Assembly: GCA_934296355.1 (NCBI GenBank)
Contig: CAKRAY010000005.1
Location: 1 to 36,404 of the forward strand
DNA from: an uncultured Clostridia bacterium
GTDB lineage: Bacteria > Bacillota > Clostridia > Christensenellales > DTU072
DNA length: 36,404 nucleotides
Direction: 5' to 3'
In this document: positions 7,338 through 19,300 of the stretch, piece after piece
How positions within the stretch are numbered: position 1 is the first letter of the stretch
How the letters are laid out: each line of letters starts with the position of its first letter
Program-made: the position numbers and the translations under genes
Notes under the pieces: model-generated
Told to the model about the DNA's origin: nothing
What the model saw: only the letters and a program-made list of their open reading frames with translations
Databases searched by the model: none

Positions 7338-10300
7338 TCACTCTACGTTTTTTTCCACGATGTTTTCCACGTTGGTTCTGTCGAATACGTTACTTACATT
7401 CATGTCCGGGTCGGTTATTTCCGGAACCATGATGCAAAGCGTGTTGTTGGTAAATGTATTGTATCTCACGGTTACGTTGGATTTAGAGGAACGTACCGCG
7501 ACTTCGCCGTGTTGGTCGAATACGTTACTCTCTATGCTTACCGTGTATCTACTGCTCGATTCGTAAATATTAACGCCGATGTAGTTCGCTTTGAACTCGC
7601 TGTTTTCTACGCGCAAAGAACCCGAGGAGAGTTCTACGCCGACGCTTAGTCCCGAGAACTTCGTTCCCGAAACGTTGACGGTTTCTTTATAGTTGTTCTG
7701 CACGTTAATACCCACGGTGCTTACGGCTTTCTTCGTCGAACGGATTTGGCAGTCCACGACGTTAATCGCGCCCGCCTTTTCTCCGACGTAAATCGCGTTG
7801 CCGCCGTTAGTATCTACGTCGATACCGATAACTTTAAGCGTAAGCACGCCTTTTTCCATCGTTATGCCTTTAATAAACGTGCTTATCTCGCCAGCCTCGT
7901 TATAGTAACCGACGATGGTAAGTATCGCGTCCGCCTTTACAGTTATAGCGGAATATGCTCCGTTAGTCAAGGGTTCGAGATAGATTATCGCGCTGTCGTT
8001 GTCTTTAAGTCCCGCTATGTATTGCGAAAAAGCGACGTCGTTATCGAAACCTATCGAGCCTTTTTCCGCTTCGATTCTGTATATTCCGGAGGCTTTTACC
8101 GTTTGCGCCGAACCGCCGCTCATATCGGTAAAGTTATCCATTCTCACGTAAACGTTATAGTTGCCGAACAAGGTAATTCTGTCTTGGTAGATATAATTCT
8201 TGTCGTTGTCTACGTACGAATACAAACTGCCGGCGGCGTCCGAGCCGGTCGCGCTCTTTAACTTCAATTTTACGAAAGTCATACCGCGTAATTCTTTATA
8301 CTCGCAACTTGCGCCCGCGGTGTACTCCGCGCCGTATTCCGTATAAATATGCTCCGCGCTCGAATCGAGTTTCAAACCTCTTATATAGGTATAATACTGT
8401 CCTACGGGATAGAAACTTTGCACGTTGGTTTCCGCAAGGAAGTAACCTAAATCTTTAAGTCTGTCGTCGCCGCATAAATATCCGTCGGACGCGCCGTTTT
8501 GCTTATCGCCCGTGTAGATTCTGACGTACTTATCCGGTTCTTCCACTTCGCCTAAGTACTTACCGGAAACTTCGTCTACGGTAACGAACAAGTCCGCGGG
8601 GGTAATTCTTATCGTCGCGCTGCACTCGCCGCCTACGAAGTTTTTACTCTCCTCTATCGTCGCGGTGCAAACGTAACCGCCGTCTCTGACGTCCTTTATA
8701 CCCCTGGTGGTAATTCCGGGCGTGGTAAGGTCCTTAACCACGCTTATGTTGTTGCCCTCGTTCACGACTACCAGCACGTTTTTGCCGAACTCGTATCTGT
8801 AAGTGATTTTTACGTCCGCGGGAATAACGCCGTTGACGTGCAAACCGTCTATCATCGGGTTTTGGCTCAGTCCGTTATATTCGAGAGTGGTTTTTACGAA
8901 GTTGTACTTGCTTTCCTTTCTCGTTATGGAAATACCGATGCTCTTCTTTCTTACGCCGTTCTTGTCGCTCGTGAACACGTAGTTGCCTTCCGGCGAATCG
9001 ATATACGCCGTGGCAAGGTAGTCGTCGCCTACGTCTATCGGCGCGTTTACCGCTATTCCGCTTCTCGTGTATTCCACGCCGACTTTTACTTCCACGATTC
9101 TTAGGTTGTAAACCATCTTATTGTCGTAGACTATCGACGTAACTTGCTCTCTCGTGTAATCGGGATAAGCCGCTCTCGTTTCGGCGTACCATTTCTCCAT
9201 CGTTTCTTTCACAAACGCGTTTACCCTTTCGTAAATAACCGCGTAAGCGAGCGTTTTCGCTTCGTAAACGGTATTGCCTCTCCTTACGAAACTCTCGACG
9301 AGTTCTTCTTTCTCGCCGGGTTCGAACCAGTTGTCCACTTCCGTTTCGGGCAAGCCCTCCGCTATATAGAGTTCCTTAGGCGTGCCGTCGTAAACGTATT
9401 CGAGCCTTGCTTTCACGTTTCCGTCCGAGTCTTTTTCGCCGTTGAAATACAAGTTGGACGGTTCGATTTCATACGGTTTAATCGTGAGTACGAACCATTT
9501 TTCCTCTTCGTCGGCGGAGTAAACGTTATAGTCGTCAAAAACGACTTTGACAAAGTACTTGCCCGCGTTAATGGGATAATCGGTTTCGCTCCAAGTCATC
9601 TTTTCCGCGTCCGCGTAGTAAACTTTTACCGCGTCCTCCGCGAGCGAAGCGTAACTGCCGTCTTTTCTTAGGAACGTCATCGCGCTCGCGTCGAAACCGA
9701 GTTTGAAGAACTTGGCGTCGTACGTCTTGAACATATATCTTCCGTCGTCGCCGTTTACCGCGTCTATTACCGTGTTGCCGACGTCGATTTTTCCTATCGT
9801 TACCTTTAACGGCAACGACTCCCACGCGCTGTTGGCGTTCATGTAGTAGCCGTATATAACGTAACCGTCTTCGTTCGCTTCGTTGACGTTAAGGTTACTT
9901 ATATCCCACTTTAAGGCTATCCTTTCTCCCGAATCTCCGTCTATCGCTTCGGGTAAATCGCTCGTAAGGAGGGGCCTGCCGAGTTCCCAATATATCTCGT
10001 CGGTATATTGCGGGTCGGCTTTGGAAAGTTTAGTCCACTTCCACTTCTTGCCGGTTTCGTCGGTATCGAAAACAGGCTTTTTCACGTTGCTGTAAACGTA
10101 CCCTTTAAGCGCGGCGTTGTATTTGACCGTTCTCGTCCTATCGCCGCTTTTGCCGAAGCCGAGTCTTTGGTCCACGTTCGCCGAAGAACCGTAACCGAGG
10201 GTAAGAACCGCCCTCGACGCGACGAAGTCGTATTCGGTACGCTCTCTATCCACGCTGAACACGGTTTTTTCCGTGCGCTTCACGCCGTCCGAATCGGTAT

Positions 10301-13300
10301 ACGTCGAAACGTGCAAGTACTCGTTGCCCGACGTGTTCGGTTCGTCCGCGCTCGTTCTCTTGTTGTTACTGTTGTCTTTCGGCGCGCTTACGTAGTCGTC
10401 CACGACGAAGAGGTTGTCTTCGTAACCGATTTTGCCGTAAAGTTTTACGTCCACGACGTGTACGGTAAAGGTGACGTTATTGTCGATTACGCCGAGCCTC
10501 TTCATACCGAGTACGCCCTGAACTTCGTAAGTTCCTTCCTCTTTCACGCCTTTTTGTACCGGCGAGAAGGTCACGGGGATTTCTTGCCAGTTCGGGTTTG
10601 CGGAAGAACCGAAGTTGTAATACATTTTAGAGTAGTTCGCTTTAAGTTGCGCGTCGATACTGCTCTGGTTCGTGATTACGAACAAATCGCCGCCCTCTAT
10701 CATACTCAAAGCGATTTCGCCGCTCTCGGTGGGTTCGTATACCTTGCTGAGTCTTATGCCCATTTCCTTAAACAACACGTTTATGTTGTAGCCGAGGTAT
10801 TTGAAGTACACGCCGAACGTGCGTTTTTCGTCTTCGCCGAGTTGCGTTTCGCCCTCTTTCAAACTGCCGTAGTCTTTACAAATATTCTCTAACGCGTTGG
10901 TTTGCATCAACGACCACTCGTTTTCGTCGAGGTCGATTATCTGTCTGTTTCCGGTACGGAAACTCAATCTCATTCTGGACGGGTACACGGGGTTGTACGG
11001 GTTGATTTCGTAACCCGAATCGGTCGCGTCTATTCTGCCGATTTTCTCGTTAAACGCGCCTAAGGTCACGTACTCGGAACCGGTGTAGTACTCAATTCCC
11101 ACGATGGTTCTGTCTTCCGCATAAACGACCGCGTTCCAGTCGAGCATCGTGTCTTTGGTAAGCGCGTACTCTTCCGATCTAAGCAGCGAACCCGCTTCGC
11201 CGAGATACACTTTTAACGTAACTTTGTAATTCTTATAGTCGTAAGTCACGCTGCAAAGGTTGCCTTCGTCGGACGTGAACTCGTAGAACTTAATCTTTAT
11301 GGGCAAGTCTTTGCCGCTCGTACCGCTTATGGAGTACTTCAAATCGTCCGCTTCCCAAACCACGTTGGTAAATATTCCGCCCGTGCCGTCGCCGTATTCT
11401 ATACCTAAGGTAGACGGTAAAATAAAGTCCGTGCCGCTCGCGTTAAGTACTTGCGTGTTCGTCGGATCGAGGTAAAGCACGTTCTTGTTCCTATCCGCCG
11501 AGAACATTTCGTACATATTCGCGAATAAACTGTTTTTGTCGTAAATCATCACGCCGTCTTGACTGTACTGCGAGTAACTCGTGTACATTCTCTCTACTTG
11601 ACGGTTCTTATACTTGACTTTCACGCCCACGACGAATTGATTGCCGTTGACGGCATTGACCTTAACGTAATATGCCGCGCCCGAAACCGTTTGTTCCGTA
11701 TACACGAGATTGCGCATCGAATCGCTGTAAGAGGCTATTTCCACTTCGCCTATATAAACTCCGTCCTCGCCGGTAACGCTGACGCCGTTCTGGTCGAAAA
11801 TGTAACCGAACGCTTTCGCCTTGGAGGGTAACGCCGGCGCGACTGCGTCTATTTCCAGCGTGTTACGATTGTCTTTGTCGTTTATATCGAACGGTTCGAA
11901 CACGAGGTCGAGTTGCGTGATATCGGTAAGCGCAAAGGTAATATCCTCGGCGCGGAACGAATTCCTTAGATTTATGTCCTCTCTCGACACTTTCTTGCCG
12001 TTCACGAAGTAAACTTTGCTGTTTGCGAGGCTTACTTGCACGTCGCCCGTCGCGTTCTCCCACTCCGAGCGGTCGAAAATCATTCTGTGTCTTTCCACGT
12101 CCTCGTTGTTCGAAACGTAGTCTTCCGAATAGAACGTGCCGTATACGATTCTCTTAGACAACATAAGCGTCAGAGCGAGCTCGTAATTGCCCGCCGCTTG
12201 TTCGAGGTAATAGTTAAGTCCGAGTTCTCCGAACTTATCCGCCTCGTTAACTTTGGTTGCCGCGCTCGCGCCTATGGCGTAGCCGGTAATCGCTTCGTAG
12301 ATGCGGTTCACATAAGCGAAAACGGGGTTGTCCGCGTTGGCGTCGTAGAGGTTACTGCCGCTTGCCGACGTGTATCCTACGTACTGTTTCGCCTTGGCGA
12401 GGTATTCGCCGTATAACGCTTTAAGCGCGTCGTCTTTGGTAACGACGGTCTTTCTCATCAAGCATATCGTGATTGCGTCTACGTATGCGTCTTCGAGCGC
12501 GCCGTCGCCCACTCCCGCGCTACCGCCGCAAGCCGCGGCTACCAGTTCGGCTTGCTTTTTCATATAATCTATTACCAAACTCGCAAGGGTCGCCTTGGCG
12601 AGAGAAAGACTATGACCCGGGTTCTCCATAACGTTCTCGTTAATCAGCGTCTTTACGTAGTACGCCTTTTTCTCCGCAACGTTCATATCGAATGCGTAAT
12701 CGGAAGGCATATTTTCGTAAACGTACGCTTCGAGGTCGCCGAGGAACAAGTACGCGTTGTAAACCGCTTGCGCGTAAGCGACCGCCTTTCTCGTAGACGC
12801 GCCGCCCGCGTTCTGATAATACGCTTGCAAGTATATCGCGTTAAGAATCGCCTTAGAAGAATCGCTTGCGTTCCCTATGAAGTCTTGCGTCCAATTCGCT
12901 ATCTTTTCGCCGTAAAGCGTAACCGTTTCGTTAGTAACGCCGTTTCTTACCGCGTAAACGTAATCGCCTATAATGCCGCCGGTCGCGTCCTTATCGGGTC
13001 CGAACAAGTCTTCCGCGCCGCCTTCGCCGCCCGTAAGATATTTAACGAACGCGCTTGCGAAACTCTCTTGCGTATACTCGAAAATCGCTGCGTCGTCGTA
13101 AAGTTTTCCGTAAACCACGGCGATAACCGCTTTCTTTACCGCTTCCGCCACCACGTTCAACTTTTCGTCAAGCATATGCTCTTGTACGTATTCGAACACT
13201 CTTTGATAGTATTCTTCCGCGTCAAGCACGCCGTTCTTTACCATTTCGCCGAGAATATCGTCGAAGTCCGCTTTGTACTCGTACTCGCCCGATTCGTTCT

Positions 13301-16300
13301 TGGTATCGTACAACGCGTAGTAAACGTACTTGTACGCTTCGTTTTTCATTCTTTCCTCGGCGTTCGCGCGCTCGTCGTTATATCCGCCTCTCGTGGCGAG
13401 CATAGCCGAACTTACCGTGTTCCTCGTCTTGCCGTCCGCCATTTTTTCAAGGTAAGAAAGTATCGCGTCTTCCGCCGAAACGTCTCCGAACGTCGTATCG
13501 TCCCCGAACGTTTCTTTGTAATTCGTCAAAGCGTTGTTGAACGCGCTGTCTTTGGTTACTTCCACGGTAGAAACGTAGTACGTCATACCGTCCAACATAT
13601 AATTGAGATAAACGTAGTAGTAGCAGTTCTCTACGTCGCTTGCGTAATCGAGTCCTAAGTCCTTTCTTTCCGCAAGGTCTTCCATAAGCGTGTTGCCGAA
13701 CGCGGTCAGTCCGTTGTTTACCGCATAAAGCAATATTTCTTTCTGCGCGTCGAAACCGTCGATATTTTCCGCGTTGTACTTTTTGCCCGTGTACATTCCC
13801 AGTACTTCGGCGATAACCAGTTTTTGCGAAACTTCCGCCACGTTGTCGTAGTAGTAAACTATCGTCCTAAGCAACATGTCTTTAAGATAACATCTTACGA
13901 CGTCCGCCGCGTCCACGTTGTAGGCGGCGACGAGTCCGAGTTTCGTCGCTTCGCTCGTTAAGTACGCGTTAAGTCTTTCTTGCGAAGCCGCGTCGCGTCT
14001 ATAATCGTCCGTGCTGTCGTACATGGTTTTATGTCCGGTAAGCGCGTCCGCGGAGTCGGGTAGGAACGGACCGTAAATCTTACTGTAAATATATCCGCTC
14101 GAAACAAGCGATTCCGTGTTGTTGCCGTACCTCAGTTTCGCCGCGGTGAGCGCGTAGAGAATCGCCTTGCTTCCTTTATATAAATTCTTGCCGTAGTAAT
14201 CGTTTACCGAATCCAGGTATTCAGCCTCGAAAGCGTTCGCCGCAGCCACTCTTTCTTCTACGATACAGCCGAACGCGTCGCTTTCCACGTTGCTTAAAGT
14301 GCTGTCGGTAATAAGCAAGCCGTACGCTTCGGTAAAGTTGTCTTTGAGTTGTTGCATTAACGAAGTTACGCACGCGTTGCGCACCGCTTTCAACGACTCG
14401 TTGTACCACGCGTTGATTCTCTGCTTGTCGGCGTCCACTTTCAAGCATTGCGTTTCTATCGCTTTGTAAACTAAGTACTGCTTGAATCTCTTTACTACTT
14501 CCGCTTTCGCGTATCTCTTTATATATCCGTTATCGCAAGCGAAATTGAGCGTTTCGAGCATTTTATCTTCGATTTTTACGAAATTCAATATTCCGTCTAT
14601 GTACTCTTTCGTGTAGTAATCGCCGAGTTGCGTACCGTTGTCGCAAAGCGTCTTATAGGGAGTGACGTCGCTCGCGACGTATCCTAATAAGAACTCGTAT
14701 AAAGTAGTTGCGGCTTTCTTTACGTCCGGAGCCGAACTGATATACGCCTTTAACGACACCACGCCATTCTTATACCTGGGGTAACCTTGCTCCGCGTTGT
14801 AGATGGTTTCGAAAACCGTATCGGTGAACCGTCCGTCGGCGTCCTTGAAATAATACGCAAGCATTTCGTACATCGCTTCCGCGAGGTTGAACCTTGTGCC
14901 GCCTATCGAGCCGTAAGCCATACTGAAGAATATGCCCGCGCCGCTCGCCGCCTTGGAATCGGACGGGTAACCCGCGCTTTCCGCCATTCTTTCCATCGCT
15001 TTACCTTTCGCGCTCGAAGAATTGGGGCTTAACAAACCGTTCGCCATCGTCGCGTAGGCTTCGTAGGACGCTTTGGCTTTATACGCGGCGAGTTTTTTCA
15101 GTTCGGGATGATTTTCGAGGATATAGCGAGCAAGTTCCTTAGCCGCTTCGTCTTTTCTCGAAGAATTGCTCTCGGTTTCGGCGGCTTTCTTGTATACCGC
15201 TTCCGCGTATTTAACGTACTCTTCGCCCTCGTCGACGTAACCTATCGCGAGTTTCAATATTTTCAACAACTCGCTCCATTCCGGGGCGGTAACGCCCGTA
15301 ATATCGTCGATTTTATCGTAACTCTTAAGCGAATTTATGTTGCTTATCATATAGTACAACGCCGTGTTCGCGTGGTACTCGTAAAGCGCTTTGTATAACT
15401 TGGCGTAACTCGCCTTGCCGCCGTCTGCTTGCGATTTATAGTAATCGTAGCCGAAATACACGCTTCCCGCGCCGCTCGAAATTCTGAATCCGTCGATAAT
15501 ATCGTACTTACCCGTCGTTTCGTTATACTGCGTGGGCGCGATGCCGTCCAACGCTTTTTTAAGCAACTCTTCTTTATACTTTTTAAGCGACTCTTCGGCT
15601 TTGTCGTCGCGATAATCGCTCTCCGCGTCGCTCTTCGCTTTGTCGATTTCCTCCGTGAAAATCTTTTCGTAATATAGGTCGAATTCTACCGTGAACTCGG
15701 TTTCCACGCCGGCAAAATTGAACTTGCTGAACTGTATCGTGCCTACTTTGTCGCCGCTCGCGTCCACGATACGGCTGTATTCCATTCTCGGCACGCTGAT
15801 TTCCGCGGTCGCTTTCTCGCCCTTGGAACCGATATCGTCGTTATCTTCGTACGTGTTTATCAATTTTTCGTACGCGTAAGCGAGCGACAAGGTTTCGTTG
15901 CCGGTTACCGTCGAGCCTTGCGCGATTTTGTCTAAGTAGTCTTTCTCGAAAACGCTTACTTTCTCTACGATTCTCTTCCATACGTCCGCGCGTATATAGT
16001 TTTTGAGCGACGCCGCGGTCCGGTCGTACAATCTCTTATTGCGATTTTCTTCTTCTTCGAAGAAACTTATCGAATCGTAATACTTCGCTTTGAGAATCTG
16101 GTAAACGCTTACGTTGCCGGTGTTGACGGCGTTGGTGTTCGTAAACTCGTCGCGCGCGTTTATCCACGCTTCGACGATATCCGTTTTTCCGGTTCGCTCG
16201 GAAACGAGCGCGCCCTCGTTTTTCCAAATCTCGTATTCGTTAAGTAAATCTTCGTAAAGTCTATATACTATCTCTTTCTTGTCGTCCTCGTTGCTTAGGT

Positions 16301-19300
16301 CGTAGATTTTACCCGAAGTCACGCTCTCTTTGTTGACTTCCGAAAGCGTGGCCTTCAACAAGTCGTCTCTAAGATACGTTCTCAGTTCCACGTTAAGCGC
16401 GTTGAGCGCCATATCGTACGCGTTGAAAATAACGTCTTTGAATAGTTTTTCTTGCGCCGCTTCGATGGTACGACGCGCGCCTTGCGAGAAGAACGCAATG
16501 ACCTCGCCGTTTTCGTCGAAGAAACTCTCCCAAACGACGGATTTAATCAGTCGCGAGTACTCGCCCTCCACTTCGTCTTTTATAAACGCGTCGAGCGCGC
16601 CGATTAAGCCCGATTTATAATATACGTTACCGTCGATTTCGCCGTTATAACCCTTGGTGGTAAACTCTTCGAACGTGATATCCGCCACGCCGTCGCCGTC
16701 GGTGTCGTATTCGTCTTCCCATAACAGCGCGGGAACGACCGCTTTATTGGTCTTTTCGCCGTTTTCGTTCTCTTGCGCGTAGCGCGAAGCCTTTTCTATC
16801 GCGAAACTGTATCTGCCTTTACGCAAAGCGTACATGGCGTTATCCACGGCGAATCCCGTGTTGTAACTGTCGTAGTCTACGAACATTTGCTCGCCGAGAA
16901 TACTCGGAATATCCGCAAGCATCGCGCTCACGGGGTCGCTGAAGTCGTAACTTACTTTATAACCGGAGCCGAGTACCAGTCCCGTTCTGAGCGAACGGTT
17001 AAGCGCGATAATCAGAACTTCGAAGAACTGTTGACTCGTGCCGACGCTGATATAACCTCTTACTATAAACCTGCCGCCGCCGTAACTGTCGTCGCCGGGA
17101 TTGAAATAATGTTTGCCCGCGTACGCGTAGAACTTCTTTTTCGCCGCGCCGCTTACGCTCGCGACTTCTTCTACGTCTACGTACCTTGCGCTTTCTTCGT
17201 CGTAATACTGCCAGCCGCTAATTACGTACTCTCTGAAATTGCCCTTGTCGGAGTTGAAGTCAATGAACGCCTTTTCGGGCAAAGCGAACGTAGCGGAGTT
17301 GTACGGGTCGACGTACCATATCGGCATAAGTCCCGCGACCGAAGTGCTGTCGTCGGTGAAAATATACTTCGCTTGCGGCAAGTAACTCTTTCTTATCGGA
17401 CCTTCTTTCTCGGTCTTGACGAGTTCGCCGTTTTCACCTTTTACATACTCGTACTCTCCCTCGTCGTTATAGAAATAGTTCTCTATCCTTACTTCGTTGA
17501 TAAGACGCTGAATGAACGTCATCTTTATTTTGATACCCGTTTCCGAGAATCCGTCGACGTAAAGATTGAATAGCAAGTTATTCTTATCGGTAATCGACGC
17601 AATCGACTGCCAGAGTTTATGCCCCGTTTCCGTATAGCCGACCTCGACGATTTCTCTTATCTCGTTCTCTCCGTCGGAGGATAAAACGAAGTATCTCGCG
17701 CTCGTGAAATCGTACGTTTGGGTTCCCATATTGAACGATAAGGTAATATTAGTCGGCAAAACGAAGGAATTCGAGTAGCCGTTGTCGCCGTAAGCGTACG
17801 GGTCGATTACTATAGTGTCGTACTTCGCGTTGCTTTCGCCGTCGGTGGACGGATTTACGGTAACGCCGGGCGCGGATATACCGTAGAAAACGAGTTTGTT
17901 TATCTTCACTTTAAGCAAGAGTTTTTGTTCCGAGCGCTCTCTGCCTCTATAGTAACTGTTGAACGAGTATTCGGCAATGGTCACCGCCGTGGGGTCGCCC
18001 GCCGCGTCTACCGTACCGTTTACGAAAACCGATTCGTCGAATTCGGTTTTTACGAACTTCCAGTTTATCTCGAAAGAGTTCACGTTCGTTTGCGTAAATC
18101 TGCCGCCCGTGGTTTTCGCTTCTATGACGGTAGGTATCTTGCTTACGTCGTAAACGTACTTGCCGTCGTCGTTCCTCGTAAGGAACATATAGGGATTATC
18201 TATCGTGATGACGCCGTTCTTCACGTCGTACATGGATATATATCCCGTCGCGTCGTAGTTAAAGCCGTTCGTTTCGTCGCCCAGGTACTTTTTGGGAATA
18301 TTGAGAATCAAGTTAAACTCTTCTTCTACGTCCGGCAACATATAGATAAACTGATAGGTCGCGCCGGTGAAAACGTCTATCTTGTTCGCTTCGATTTTCT
18401 TAATCTTGGTCACGCCGAGTTCGCTCGCGGTCGAACGCTCTACGTCCCATTCCGCAACGGGGTATCTTACCGTATATCTCTTACCGCGCGCGGTAAGGTA
18501 CTCCACCTCTATCACGCCGGGCATTTCGTACCCGTTCGTGTAACTCTCGGTGAGTTCGCCGTTAAACGGCTCAATCACTATACTGCTTTGCGTGGTCTGC
18601 CCTTCGGCGCATTCGGATTTAATAACTACTATAACTCTGTCCGTCGCCGAACCTTGCGTAATTCTCGATAAAATAAGGAAACTGTACGCGTAAGAACTCT
18701 CCGCGTCGGTCACGACCGTTTCGGGAACGAGTCCCAATACGGACTTGTTAAAGTATTCTTCGCTGACTCCGTTCAAACTAATCACAGCCGAGTTCTTTTT
18801 CTTCGCGCCGCTTTCGAACACGATATCCAAGCCTTCGAAAACGTACTTAAAGTATTCGTAAGGCGAAACGTAAAGTTTGTTAATACCCGTGCTGAGATTG
18901 TAGCTCTCGGCTACGTCGAAGTAAATAACGTAATCGAAATCGTCCTCCGAATATCCTTCGGTAACTTTATAGAAAGCGTTATAGCGTTCGTTCTCGTTGT
19001 AGTCGACGTAACTTACCTTGTTCATTTCTCCCGCAAGGCTAAGCGTGCCGTCGTCGTTTTCGTCGTTGCGTACCGAAAGAATTTCCCCTTCTACAAGCGC
19101 GTTCGCGTTAGTGAGCGTTACGCTTACGGGTTCTTGTTTGTTTAACGCGAAAGCGATCATAACGGTTTGTACGTTTATGTTGTCTTCGTCGATAACGCCG
19201 GTAACTTTAATCACGGCTTCCGGATGCGCGGACGGGGTACGAAGCGCGTCCAGAACGACGCTTAGTTCGCTCCTGTTCAATCTCGCTTGCTTTGCGTAAA

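Noticed and set aside
12552..13658. Long plus-strand open frame (368 codons) antisense to the larger giant gene
   Set aside because: Codon bias of the minus-strand gene keeps the opposite frame open. The translation is rich in R, V, F and Y with no domain or start signal.
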